Origin: Candidatus Staskawiczbacteria bacterium
GTDB lineage: Bacteria > Patescibacteriota > Minisyncoccia > Minisyncoccales > Staskawiczbacteraceae
Direction of reading: 5' to 3'
NCBI GenBank assembly: GCA_903850725.1
Contig: CAINMG010000024.1
Location: 1-16,357, forward strand
DNA: 16,357 bases
Shown: one piece after another, positions 5,934-12,591 of the stretch
Numbering within the stretch: the first letter of the stretch is position 1
Layout of the letters: each line of letters begins with the position of its first letter
Position numbers and translations under genes: made by a program
Notes under the pieces: model-generated
What the model saw: the letters and a program-made list of their open reading frames with translations, nothing else
Told to the model about the DNA's origin: nothing
Databases searched by the model: none

Positions 5934-6596
5934 ATGATTACTTTAAAAGATGTAAAAAACAACGAGCAGATCTTGGAATTTATAAATCAAACAGATAGAG
6001 CAATGGATGCCTTGTCTTATACAAATCATGGACTTCGCCACACAGGAGTGGTATCTGACCGAGCTATGAAAATTGCTAAAGCTATTGGGCTCTCAGAGCG
6101 CGAAATAGAGCTTTGTGGAATTGTAGGGTTTTGTCATGATATGGGGAACTTTATGAGCCGAGCTAGTCATCATTATTTTGCAGGACTTTTATTCCATCAA
6201 ATTTTCCAAGGACAATTTGACACAAAAGAAATGGCTCAAATTATGCAGGCCATTGCAGAGCACGACAAACCAGAGATGAGTTTTACAACTTCTATTGCTG
6301 CGGTTTTGGTAATTGCTGATAAGTCAGATGTAGATAGATCAAGAGTTGCTCAAAGAAAAATGGAAGACATAAGGCAAGATATCCATGATAGGGTGAATTA
6401 TGCTACAACAGAAAGCAATGTAAAGGTAGAAAAAGAAAAGAAAAGAATTACTTTAACTTTAAAGATTGATACAAATTTTACTCCGGTTATGGAATATTTT
6501 GAAATTTTTACAGAAAGAATGGCTTTTTGTAGAACAGCAGCTAAATTTTTGGGATATGATTTTGGTTTAATAATAAACAAATTTAGATTATTATAA
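5934..6596 (+). CDS. HD-domain phosphohydrolase
   Basis: This 220-aa protein carries the metal ligands of the HD superfamily: His36 (GLRHTG), His68-Asp69 (GFCHDMGN), and an aspartate in V-I-A-D-K-S-D (Asp129). A helix with A-I-A-E-H-D lies between them. Such domains hydrolyse phosphate esters of nucleotides or second messengers. The close H-x-G, H-D-M-G-N arrangement resembles small nucleotide phosphohydrolases more than HD-GYP enzymes. The C-terminal part (about 140-220) is a mixed alpha/beta extension with no recognised motif. The gap to ychF is 36 bp and to the next gene 21 bp, so it is probably cotranscribed. The substrate cannot be read from sequence. Confidence 0.85.
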   Translation: MITLKDVKNNEQILEFINQTDRAMDALSYTNHGLRHTGVVSDRAMKIAKAIGLSEREIELCGIVGFCHDMGNFMSRASHHYFAGLLFHQIFQGQFDTKEMAQIMQAIAEHDKPEMSFTTSIAAVLVIADKSDVDRSRVAQRKMEDIRQDIHDRVNYATTESNVKVEKEKKRITLTLKIDTNFTPVMEYFEIFTERMAFCRTAAKFLGYDFGLIINKFRLL

Positions 6597-6617
6597 AATA
6601 AATTTTTAATAATTTCT

Positions 6618-7472
6618 ATGTCGAATAAAAAAGCTAAAAATAAACAAATTACAATTTTTGAAGGTCAAAAGATTCGTAGAATTTGGGATGAGCAAAAAGA
6701 AATTTGGTATTTTTCGGTTATTGATATTATTCAAGCTTTAACCGATCAGGATAACTACCAAACTGCTAGAAAATATTGGAATAAATTAAAAGAGAGACTT
6801 AAAAAAGAGGGGAATGAGTCGGTGACAAAATGTCACCAACTGAAAATGCAGTCTTCTGACGGTAAATTTTATTTAACTGATTCAGCAGATACAGAAACAT
6901 TATTTCGTTTAATTCAATCTGTGCCAAGCCCAAAAGCGGAGCCAATTAAATTGTGGTTGGCAAAGGTGGGTTATGAAAGAGTTCAAGAAGTTTCTGATCC
7001 TGAAAAAGCACTTAATCGTAGCCGAGGTTATTGGCAAAAAATGGGCAGGTCTCAAAAATGGATTCAGCAAAGAATGATGGGTCAAGAAATTAGAAATAAA
7101 TTAACTGATTATTGGAAAGAAAATGAAATTAAAGAAAAAGACGAATATGCAATTTTAACAAACATTATTCACCAAGAGTGGAGTGATTTAACTGTAAAAC
7201 AACATAAAAATTTAAAGAATTTAAAAACACAAAATTTAAGAGATCATATGACAGATGCAGAATTGGTTTTTACAGCTTTGGCTGAACTTTCCACCCGTCA
7301 AATTGCCGAAGTTGATAAAGCAAAAGGTTTCAAGGAAAATATTGTGCCAGCGAAAAAAGGAGGTCATATAGCAAAAAATGCTCGTCTAGAATTGGAGCAA
7401 AAAACCGGCAAAAAAATCGTCACAGGCGAAAACTTTTTGAAATCAAGTAGTGATAATAAAAAATTAAAATAG
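6618..7472 (+). CDS. BRO-N domain protein, DinD-like
   Basis: This 284-aa protein opens with a BRO-N (prophage antirepressor-type) domain, about 10-115: ITIFEGQKIRRIWDEQKEIWYFSVIDIIQAL, then T-A-R-K-Y-W-N-K-L-K, and L-F-R-L-I-Q-S-V-P-S-P-K-A-E-P-I-K-x-W-L. The C-terminal half (about 150-275) matches the pattern of DinD-type proteins: H-M-T-D-A-E-L, a G-G-x-x-A-x-N-A-R-x-x-L-E motif and the T-G-x-x-I-V-T-x-x-N-F-L end. DinD of Escherichia coli is SOS-induced and affects RecA filaments; whether this one does is unknown. It sits in a housekeeping-like operon with no phage genes, 18 bp before an unrecognised gene. BRO genes move readily between phages and hosts, so it may be a domesticated acquisition. 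Confidence 0.85.
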   Translation: MSNKKAKNKQITIFEGQKIRRIWDEQKEIWYFSVIDIIQALTDQDNYQTARKYWNKLKERLKKEGNESVTKCHQLKMQSSDGKFYLTDSADTETLFRLIQSVPSPKAEPIKLWLAKVGYERVQEVSDPEKALNRSRGYWQKMGRSQKWIQQRMMGQEIRNKLTDYWKENEIKEKDEYAILTNIIHQEWSDLTVKQHKNLKNLKTQNLRDHMTDAELVFTALAELSTRQIAEVDKAKGFKENIVPAKKGGHIAKNARLELEQKTGKKIVTGENFLKSSSDNKKLK

Positions 7473-7490
7473 ATTTAAATTAATAAAATT

Positions 7491-8414
7491 ATGTTATCAG
7501 AATCAGTTGAAAACAAATCAGAAGAAAATGAAAATGTTAAATTGTATTTAAAAGATGCCGAGAAAGCTTTCGCTCAGATTGAATTAGTTAGTCTTGCTGA
7601 GGATGGAGCTGTTAGAATAAAATTGAATGATGAGCAGGAAATTATTTATAAATCTCCAAAAGAGTTATTTATGGGTGCAGATTATGCAGATGAAAAATTA
7701 AGAGAAATCACTGATGAATTTAAACGTGAAACATTTAGGGGAGTCCACGCTCCGTTTGTTTTTAGTTGGAGGTTTAAATATACAGATTTTGATAGTTTGG
7801 AAAATATAGAGATTTTAAAAAAAGATTTGGAAATTGGATATATTATTGCTTCGCAAGGTGTTAATCCGGAAATGCTAGATATTTTTGCAGGGAAAGAGGA
7901 CAAAAACGATCAGGACGAGGATGATATTTTTTTTGAAAGAGATGGTGTTTTTAAAACTATAGTAGATAGAAACATCTCTGATAATGTAAGAATAATTAAT
8001 TTTTATGAAACAACCATAAGGGGAGGTAACATTAACGGAAAACAAATAGATTATTTTTTAAAAATTCAAAAAGAAAATCCAGAATTTATGGATAAGTTTA
8101 TAGATTTTTCGGTGCGAAGATGTCTAACTAGTAGCCATGAATGGAGTCTTAGCCTTTTTCAACTGGTAAAAGCCTTTCCAGCTTTTTATGAAAGGCTAAG
8201 TCAAGCTCATAAGGATTTTTCGTTGCCATATCTTTTTGAAAGAGATTACTATGGTCGTTGGGCAACTGAGAAAGGTGAGGATAGGAAGCAAAAATATAAG
8301 ACACAGTATAGCGAAGTTTTTAGTGAGTCCCACATGAATATAAAAAAAATACGGCAAACTTTAACGGATTTGGAAAACGATAGAGATTATTGCCCGGGAT
8401 TTTTTGAAGAATAA
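7491..8414 (+). CDS. Unrecognised soluble protein
   Basis: I do not recognise this 307-aa protein. It is strongly acidic, with a low-complexity E/N-rich start (S-E-S-V-E-N-K-S-E-E-N-E-N) and a D/E cluster near residue 138 (E-D-K-N-D-Q-D-E-D-D). There is no signal peptide or membrane helix. Residues about 20-60 (QIELVSLAEDGAVRIKLNDEQ, then S-P-K-E-L-F) look like a small beta-rich domain; the remainder is predicted helical with scattered aromatics. It starts 18 bp after the BRO/DinD-like gene. Its stop codon directly abuts the ATG of the methyltransferase (TAA|ATG), so translation of the two is probably coupled. The pairing with the BRO gene could mean a shared function, but this rests on spacing alone. 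Confidence 0.75.
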   Translation: MLSESVENKSEENENVKLYLKDAEKAFAQIELVSLAEDGAVRIKLNDEQEIIYKSPKELFMGADYADEKLREITDEFKRETFRGVHAPFVFSWRFKYTDFDSLENIEILKKDLEIGYIIASQGVNPEMLDIFAGKEDKNDQDEDDIFFERDGVFKTIVDRNISDNVRIINFYETTIRGGNINGKQIDYFLKIQKENPEFMDKFIDFSVRRCLTSSHEWSLSLFQLVKAFPAFYERLSQAHKDFSLPYLFERDYYGRWATEKGEDRKQKYKTQYSEVFSESHMNIKKIRQTLTDLENDRDYCPGFFEE

Positions 8415-8945
8415 ATGAAAAAAGATTTTTATGTGATTTGTGATAATATACGAAGTTTGGAAAATATTGGGTCGGTTTTTAGAACTGCTGATGCTTTGGG
8501 TGTGAGTAAAATATTTTTGTGTGGGATTTCGGGTAAAGCGCCAATTGGCGAGACGCAAGAAAGTTTTTTGAAAAGAAAAGGTGCTATTGCTAGCAAAACT
8601 GCTTTGGGAGCAGAGAAAACAATTCCTTTTGAGTATTGCGAAAGCACGACTAGATTGCTTCGTCGCCTGCGGGCTCCTCGCAGTGACGAATCTGGATTCC
8701 CGATCAAGTCGGGAATGACACAAATAGTGGCTTTGGAGCAAGATAAAAATTCAATTAATTATACAAAATTTAAACCAAAATTTCCGCTGGCTCTAATCTT
8801 GGGTAACGAAGTAGATGGAGTTTCTAAAAAGGTTTTAACATTGTGCGACAAGATTATAGAACTGCCAATGGCGGGCTCGAAAGAATCTTTAAATGTGGCA
8901 GTATCATTTGGGATAGCAGGATATGAAATAAACAAATTTAGGTAG
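8415..8945 (+). CDS. SpoU/TrmH-family RNA 2'-O-methyltransferase with an in-frame repeat insertion
   Basis: This 176-aa protein has the three SPOUT motifs: N-I-G-S-V-F-R-T-A-D (about 17-26, with the catalytic-type Arg23), L-I-L-G-N-E-V-D-G-V (about 128-137), and I-E-L-P-M-A-G-S-K-E-S-L-N-V-A-V-S (about 148-164). These build the deep trefoil knot that binds SAM. The family methylates 2'-OH of tRNA or rRNA. Residues about 79-102 (R-L-L-R-R-L-R-A-P-R-S-D-E-S-G-F-P-I-K-S) do not look like the family. They are encoded by a palindromic repeat (8649-8720) inserted without breaking the frame, before Q-I-V-A-L-E-Q-D, which picks up the normal fold. The insert lies between motifs 1 and 2 and could be an exposed loop. 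The gene is the last of the rightward series. Its target base is unknown. Confidence 0.92.
   Translation: MKKDFYVICDNIRSLENIGSVFRTADALGVSKIFLCGISGKAPIGETQESFLKRKGAIASKTALGAEKTIPFEYCESTTRLLRRLRAPRSDESGFPIKSGMTQIVALEQDKNSINYTKFKPKFPLALILGNEVDGVSKKVLTLCDKIIELPMAGSKESLNVAVSFGIAGYEINKFR
8649..8720. repeat. Composite palindromic repeat inside the SpoU-type gene
   Basis: Two imperfect or perfect hairpins lie side by side. The first, within 8660-8690, pairs CGTC..CTGCG with CGCAG..GACG. The second is ATTCCCGA-TCAAG-TCGGGAAT (8696-8716), followed by GACA. These words are known as dispersed genomic repeats in several bacterial groups. The 72-bp stretch is a multiple of three and has no stop in the gene's frame. 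Confidence 0.75.
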
Positions 8946-8956
8946 TTAATTCGCTC

Positions 8957-9045
8957 GGCAAATAAACTTTTTTTCCGATTGAGCCACTTCGGTGTGCTCA
9001 ATTTGCCCGCCCTAGGCGGGCAACTTCCAAAAAAGTTCATTTGCC
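8957..9045. repeat. Compound hairpin element (three-way junction)
   Basis: An outer stem of 17 bp with one mismatch (8957-8973 with 9029-9045) encloses two hairpins. One is ATTGAGC-CAC-TTCG-GTG-T-GCTCAAT (8978-9002), with a C(UUCG)G tetraloop. The other is a perfect 9-bp stem TTGCCCGCC-CTA-GGCGGGCAA (9003-9023). The element fills the 3' region of the SpoU-type gene ahead of the terminator. The GCCCGCC word also recurs in both inverted repeats of the mobile element. Confidence 0.7.
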
Positions 9046-9064
9046 TCACTTCATAAATTTAAAC

Positions 9065-9103
9065 AAACAAAAAGCGATCTTTTAAAATCGCTTTTTTGTT
9101 TAA
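9065..9103. terminator. Bidirectional terminator
   Basis: The stem AAAAGCGAT/ATCGCTTTT is flanked by an A run on the left and a T run on the right, so it works on both strands. It lies between the convergent SpoU-type gene (plus) and the zinc-ribbon gene (minus). Confidence 0.9.
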
Positions 9104-9111
9104 GTCAGAAA

Positions 9112-9447
9112 TTATCTGCTGAATTTTGGTGGAGCATTTTTCTTCCAACAATCTCTGCAGTAAATTGGTCTATCTGCTGATGGTTCAAAAGGAAGTTCTG
9201 TTATTTCTGTTCCACAATCGGAACATTTCCAGTTTCCTTGAACTTTTGGTCTTGGAGCAAAACCATCATTTCTTGGTGGTCTGTTCTTTTTCCAGCAATC
9301 TTTACAATGTACTGGTTTGCCAGCTGATGGTTCAAAAGGAAGTTCTGTTATTGTTGTACCACAATCAGCACATTTCCAGTTTCCTTGAACTTTTGGTCTT
9401 GGAGCAAAACCTGAGTCATTGCTTCTTTTAAATTTGTCAAAAATCAT
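9112..9447 (-). CDS. Tandem CxxC-x17-CxxC zinc-ribbon protein
   Basis: This 111-aa protein is made of two near-identical units of about 45 residues. Each has G-F-A-P-R-P-K-V-Q-G-N-W-K-C-x-D-C-G-T, then I-T-E-L-P-F-E-P-S-A and C-x-D-C-W-K-K. Each unit has two CxxC pairs 17 residues apart, the zinc-binding motif named CxxC-x17-CxxC. The DNA of the two units is also very similar (9126-9262 against 9288-9411), so the duplication is recent or kept alike by recombination. Arg/Lys-rich linkers join the units. Nucleic-acid or ribosome binding is likely by analogy; no catalytic domain is present. It is transcribed from a near-consensus promoter at 9572-9545 through a hairpin-rich leader, divergent from tgt. 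Confidence 0.88.
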   Translation of the reverse strand: MIFDKFKRSNDSGFAPRPKVQGNWKCADCGTTITELPFEPSAGKPVHCKDCWKKNRPPRNDGFAPRPKVQGNWKCSDCGTEITELPFEPSADRPIYCRDCWKKNAPPKFSR

Positions 9448-9457
9448 TTTTATTTTT

Positions 9458-9528
9458 GCGATATTTTGTATCGCTAATTCTTATTTTTGTATAACGACCT
9501 TTTAATTGCTAAAAGTCGTTATATGCGA
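9458..9528 (-). promoter_or_regulatory. Structured 5' leader of the zinc-ribbon gene
   Basis: The inferred leader of about 90 nt has hairpins GCGATA-loop-TATCGC (9458-9474) and ATAACGAC..GTCGTTAT (about 9491-9522), the latter extended by TTTT/AAAA. A third pairing, GTCG/CGAC (9514-9528), uses the same bases as the second, so two folds exclude each other. No known riboswitch consensus was recognised. Confidence 0.5.
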
Positions 9529-9544
9529 CTTATTAGTTATTTTC

Positions 9545-9572
9545 ATTATACACTATTGAAAATCTATGTCAA
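9545..9572 (-). promoter_or_regulatory. Promoter of the zinc-ribbon gene
   Basis: A perfect TTGACA (9572-9567), a 16-nt spacer and a perfect TATAAT (9550-9545) on the minus strand. This is the best consensus promoter in the window, suggesting high expression. Confidence 0.85.
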
Positions 9573-9574
9573 TC

Positions 9575-9586
9575 TTTACATGTAAA
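9575..9586. promoter_or_regulatory. 12-bp palindrome in the divergent promoter region
   Basis: TTTACATGTAAA is a perfect palindrome just upstream of the minus-strand -35 box. It is also about 24 bp before the tgt start, where a TATAAA-like -10 lies close by (9588-9593). It could be an operator serving both genes. Confidence 0.35.
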
Positions 9587-9609
9587 TTATAAAAAAGTAG
9601 ACTGAATAT

Positions 9610-10752
9610 ATGATTAACTTTAAAATATCAAAAAAGTCAAAATTAAGTAATGCTCGTCTTGGATTTTTGGAAACAGATCATGGGGTTGTGGAAACTCCTT
9701 GTTTGGTTCCTGTGGCTACTCAGGCTGTAATAAAAACATTAACCTCAGAAGAAGTCTTGCAAACCAAAAGCCAAATTTTAATCTCAAACACCTTTCACTT
9801 ACATTTAAAACCTGGAGAGAAATTTGTTGACAATGCTGGAAAATTGCATAATTTTATGAATTGGTCAAAACCAATTATGACGGATTCTGGTGGATTTCAG
9901 GTATTTAGCTTAGGGTTTGGAACAGATTTAAATGTTGGTAAATTATTAAAAAGTCATGATATAAATGAGAAACAAGTGAAAACTGGGGACCAACCCAAGT
10001 CAATTAAGATTACAGATGATGGAGTGTATTTTAGATCACCAATTAATGGGGATCAATTGTTTATAGGTCCAAAAGAATCAATTAGGATTCAGGAGGCTTT
10101 GGGGGCAGATATTATTTTTGATTTTGATGAATGTACGCCTCCACAAGAAAATTATGAATATACCAAAAAGTCTTTATTAAAAACTCACGCATGGGCAGAA
10201 ATTTGTTTAAAATCAAAGAAAAGCAAGCAGGCACTTTATGGTATTGTGCAAGGTGGAAAATTTAAAGATTTGAGAATAGAATCAGCCAAATTAATTGGAA
10301 GCTTGCCATTTGATGGGTTTGGAATTGGGGGGGAGTTTGGGGCTGATAAAAAAACAATGCAAAAAATGATAGGCTGGGTAATGGAAAATTTGCCAGAGAA
10401 GAAACCAAGGCATTTACTAGGTATTGGATATCTTGAAGATATTGAGAAAATTGTAAAATCTGGTGTTGATACTTTTGATTGCACTGTGCCAACGCATTAT
10501 GCCAGAAGAGGCATTGTGTTTACATCGGAAGGAAAATTGGATCTTAATAAAGCTAAATATCTAAAAAGCAAAGAACCTTTGGATAAAAACTGTGTTTGTC
10601 CAGTTTGTTTAAATTATAAGAAAAATTATATTTGTCATTTACTGCGCTCCAAAGAAATCACAGCTTTGCGTTTGATAACCTTCCATAATTTATATTTTTT
10701 TAACACTTTTGTAGAAGAAATCAGACAGAAAATAAAAAACAACAAAATTTAA
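9610..10752 (+). CDS. tgt: tRNA-guanine transglycosylase
   Basis: This 380-aa enzyme exchanges guanine 34 of GUN-anticodon tRNAs for a queuine precursor. Visible are M-T-D-S-G-G-F-Q-V-F-S (Asp92), D-F-D-E-C-T-P (171-177), G-I-V-Q-G-G (211-216), the G-F-G-I-G-G-E-F region (237-243) and G-V-D-T-F-D-C-T-V-P-T (Asp290 as the likely nucleophile). The zinc site is complete: Cys328, Cys330, Cys333 and His359, with the exact C-x-C-x2-C-x25-H spacing of bacterial Tgt. A segment of about 15 residues after S-L-G-F-G (about 104-130) seems longer than in the classical enzyme. No queuosine biosynthesis gene is nearby, so the base would come from elsewhere. It is transcribed away from the zinc-ribbon gene. 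Length is normal. Confidence 0.97.
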   Translation: MINFKISKKSKLSNARLGFLETDHGVVETPCLVPVATQAVIKTLTSEEVLQTKSQILISNTFHLHLKPGEKFVDNAGKLHNFMNWSKPIMTDSGGFQVFSLGFGTDLNVGKLLKSHDINEKQVKTGDQPKSIKITDDGVYFRSPINGDQLFIGPKESIRIQEALGADIIFDFDECTPPQENYEYTKKSLLKTHAWAEICLKSKKSKQALYGIVQGGKFKDLRIESAKLIGSLPFDGFGIGGEFGADKKTMQKMIGWVMENLPEKKPRHLLGIGYLEDIEKIVKSGVDTFDCTVPTHYARRGIVFTSEGKLDLNKAKYLKSKEPLDKNCVCPVCLNYKKNYICHLLRSKEITALRLITFHNLYFFNTFVEEIRQKIKNNKI

Positions 10753-10860
10753 CTTTATCCACAGCCTGCCTCTTGATTTATTATCTTGATTGTTCGATAA
10801 TTATATAATATAACAAAGGTCGAATACTTTGTACTTTATAATTAACTAAAAATTAAAAAT
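10753..10860 (+). promoter_or_regulatory. Intergenic leader with one DnaA-box-like word
   Basis: This 108-bp gap holds a perfect TTATCCACA word (10755-10763). It also has TATAAT-like words at 10804-10809 and 10837-10842 without a good -35 element. A single box in a short gap does not make an origin. The TATAAT words may drive the next gene. Confidence 0.35.
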
Positions 10861-11541
10861 ATGAATTATGATTCTTTTATGTTAATATTGCAACCATTCT
10901 TGCAAGGATTGGTAGCAGTAATTGCTAATATTATTTTGGCAATAATAGTGTTTATTATTGGTTATTTAATTTCAGTTGGAATTGGCAAATTGGTAACAGA
11001 AGTTTTAAAGTCAGTAAAATTTAATAGATTATTTGAAAAAGAAGGCTGGAAAAAAGCTTTGCAGCGTGCTGAAATAGATGCAGATCCATCAGCATTTATT
11101 GGAGCAATTATAAAATGGGTTTTTGTGGTAGTTTCCTTGCTTATTGCTGTGGACATTTTAAAGCTTACAGAATTTGCTGGATTTTTAACAAATGTTTTAG
11201 ATTATATTCCAAGAGTAATTGTGGCAATTTTAGTATTTATAGTTGCTGTAATTATTTCGGATATAATTGAAAAAATTGTTAGAGTCACAGTAGAAAGAAT
11301 GAAAGTTGGTTATGGCTATTTAGCTTCATCAATTGTAAGATGGGCAATTTGGATTTTTACAATTTTCCTGATTTTAGATCAACTTTTACCAACATCACTT
11401 TTGATTAAAACTCTTTATACTGGAATTGTTTACGGAGTGATTGGAGCATTGGCATTGGGAGTGGGATTGGCAATTGGATTGGGTGGCAAAGATGTAGCTG
11501 GAGAAATACTTAGAGATATGAGAAAGAAAATAAAAGAATAA
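10861..11541 (+). CDS. CmpX/MscS-related inner-membrane protein
   Basis: This 226-aa protein has about five membrane helices (roughly 10-45, 75-98, 105-135, 150-172, 180-208). Two similar units follow the conserved TM-helix pattern (I-V-F-I-I-G-Y-L-I-S and I-V-F-I-V-A-V-I-I-S-D-I-I). The C-terminal G-V-G-L-A-I-G-L-G-G-K-D-V-A-G-E-I-L is the pore-lining, glycine-rich segment shared with MscS-like channels and the CmpX family. The MscS beta domain after that segment is absent, which fits CmpX-type proteins rather than a full MscS. A role in membrane tension or osmotic response is inferred. It is a single gene ended by the terminator at 11557-11587. Confidence 0.85.
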   Translation: MNYDSFMLILQPFLQGLVAVIANIILAIIVFIIGYLISVGIGKLVTEVLKSVKFNRLFEKEGWKKALQRAEIDADPSAFIGAIIKWVFVVVSLLIAVDILKLTEFAGFLTNVLDYIPRVIVAILVFIVAVIISDIIEKIVRVTVERMKVGYGYLASSIVRWAIWIFTIFLILDQLLPTSLLIKTLYTGIVYGVIGALALGVGLAIGLGGKDVAGEILRDMRKKIKE

Positions 11542-11556
11542 TTTAGACAAAACAAC

Positions 11557-11587
11557 AACCACCTTGAAACATTGGTGGTTTTTGTTT
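11557..11587 (+). terminator. Terminator after the CmpX-like gene
   Basis: A 7-bp stem AACCACC/GGTGGTT (11557-11563 with 11574-11580) is followed by TTTGTTT. Its loop contains the TTGAAA box of the next promoter. Confidence 0.85.
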
Positions 11588-11592
11588 ATAAT
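11564..11592 (+). promoter_or_regulatory. Promoter of the candidate small RNA
   Basis: TTGAAA (11564-11569), exactly 17 nt, then TATAAT (11587-11592). It overlaps the previous terminator. The expected start at about 11599 is the first base of the closing stem of the RNA. Confidence 0.75.
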
Positions 11593-11598
11593 AAAATA

Positions 11599-11757
11599 GA
11601 TATCATCTTTAAATTGATTCTGTACAAGCATTTTTATGGGATTTCAATATTTGCTTTGGCCGTGGCCTGAGTATGCGATAACCCACTTTATTCTATGCTA
11701 GAATCACTTAAGGTGATATCATAAAAACCGCTCAAATTTTGAGCGTTTTTTATTTTT
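11599..11757 (+). ncRNA. Candidate structured small RNA, rod-shaped (6S-like in outline)
   Basis: This region of about 159 nt has no ORF. It is bounded by a near-consensus promoter and by a terminator hairpin with a T tract. Its ends pair: 11599-11612 (GATATCATCTTTAA) with 11708-11720, 13 pairs with one bulge. Inward, GATTCT pairs with AGAATC (11616-11621/11700-11705), AGCAT with ATGCT (11627-11631/11695-11699) and TGGG with CCCA (11637-11640/11682-11685). TATTTGC pairs with GCGATA (11648-11654/11675-11680), and CTTTGGC-CGTG-GCCTGAG caps the rod. Between AGCAT/ATGCT and TGGG/CCCA lies an AU-rich internal loop. A long interrupted hairpin with paired ends recalls 6S RNA, the RNA polymerase regulator, but I cannot show homology. 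It lacks the GGAA-loop features of SRP RNA. Confidence 0.65.
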
Positions 11758-11760
11758 TTT
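11729..11760 (+). terminator. Terminator of the candidate small RNA
   Basis: The palindrome CGCTCAAA/TTTGAGCG (11729-11745) is followed by a T-rich tract of 15 bases. The next transcript's -10 word TATAAT lies just downstream at 11769-11774. Confidence 0.9.
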
Positions 11761-11776
11761 AAAAATGTTATAATAA

Positions 11777-11803
11777 ATGGTGTGCGGTCGGAGAGCTCAC
11801 CAT
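11777..11803. repeat. REP-like palindrome, copy 1 (upstream of transposase)
   Basis: ATGGTG and CACCAT close a hairpin with inner GC/GC pairing around the loop GGTCGGAGA. A 26-nt stretch (11779-11804) is identical to copy 2. It lies at the very 5' end of the inferred transposase mRNA. Confidence 0.85.
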
Positions 11804-11830
11804 TTTATTAATTTTAATAATCTAAAAAAA

Positions 11831-12586
11831 ATGCCAAAAAGAAAAACACAATTTGCCAATAACGAAATTTATCATATTATTATACGGTCGGTGGGCGATA
11901 CGCCAATTTTTATTGATGAAGATGATCATTTTCGTGGAATATTTTCTCTTTATGAATTTAACAATTCAAATAAAATTACGATTTGGAATCGGCGCAGAGA
12001 TAGAAAGCGATTTAAAAATAAAATCAGAAAAATCGGTGTGCGGTCGGAGAGCTCACCATTCTTAGACGGTAGGGATATTATTAGTTTAGATAAAAGAGAT
12101 GTATTTGTAGAAATTTTGGCTTTTGTTATAATGCCCAATCATATTCATTTAATTGTGCGACAACTGAGTACAGATGGGATAAGTAGGTTTATGCAAAAAT
12201 TTGGAGGTTTGGCGTGGTATTTTAATAATAAATATTCTCGCAAAGGACATCTTTTTTGCACTTATAGGTCTATACATATTGAAAACAATGAGCAATTAAG
12301 AAATGTTTTTATATATGTACATTGCAACGCAATTTCTTTAATTGAGCCAGGCTGGAAAAAAAATGGAATTAAAAATCCTAAAAAAGTTATTGAGTTTTTG
12401 AGAAATTATAGATGGTCAAGTTATTTGGATTATATTGGTATTGATAATTTTAGATCAGTTTCGCAGAGAGATTTTTTGTTAGAATTTTTAGGAGGATTAA
12501 GAGAATGTATGGATATGATTGACAATTGGGTAAAATATAAAAGCAAAAAAGGCAACTTTGATTTTGAGGGAATTGATCTAGAATAA
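11831..12586 (+). CDS. REP-associated Y1 (HUH) transposase, RAYT type
   Basis: This 251-aa protein of the TnpA_REP group cuts single-stranded DNA at REP hairpins. It starts M-P-K-R-K-T-Q-F, and E-I-Y-H-I-I-I-R-S-V lies at 12-21. The HUH motif is M-P-N-H-I-H-L-I-V (His104, His106). The helix L-A-W-Y-F-N-N-K-Y-S-R-K-G-H-L-F (127-142) should hold the catalytic tyrosine. In many relatives this helix reads Y-x-x-Y-F-N; here the first position is Leu127 while Tyr130 and Tyr135 remain, so activity is uncertain. The expected C-terminal W-S-S-Y is present near 197-200. Residues 69-77 (GVRSESSPF) are encoded by a REP-like palindrome inserted in frame. I chose the ATG at 11831 because the in-frame ATG at 11777 only translates the upstream palindrome. 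No IS ends besides the REPs are seen. Confidence 0.88.
   Translation: MPKRKTQFANNEIYHIIIRSVGDTPIFIDEDDHFRGIFSLYEFNNSNKITIWNRRRDRKRFKNKIRKIGVRSESSPFLDGRDIISLDKRDVFVEILAFVIMPNHIHLIVRQLSTDGISRFMQKFGGLAWYFNNKYSRKGHLFCTYRSIHIENNEQLRNVFIYVHCNAISLIEPGWKKNGIKNPKKVIEFLRNYRWSSYLDYIGIDNFRSVSQRDFLLEFLGGLRECMDMIDNWVKYKSKKGNFDFEGIDLE
12035..12060. repeat. REP-like palindrome, copy 2 (inside the transposase gene)
   Basis: Identical over 26 nt to copy 1, in the same orientation, and beginning exactly on a codon boundary (residue 69). It keeps the reading frame open. Confidence 0.9.
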
Positions 12587-12591
12587 AAAGT

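Noticed and set aside
11777..11830. In-frame ATG at 11777 as the transposase start
   Set aside because: The first 18 codons only translate the upstream REP-like palindrome and spacer. MPKRKTQ at 11831 matches family starts.
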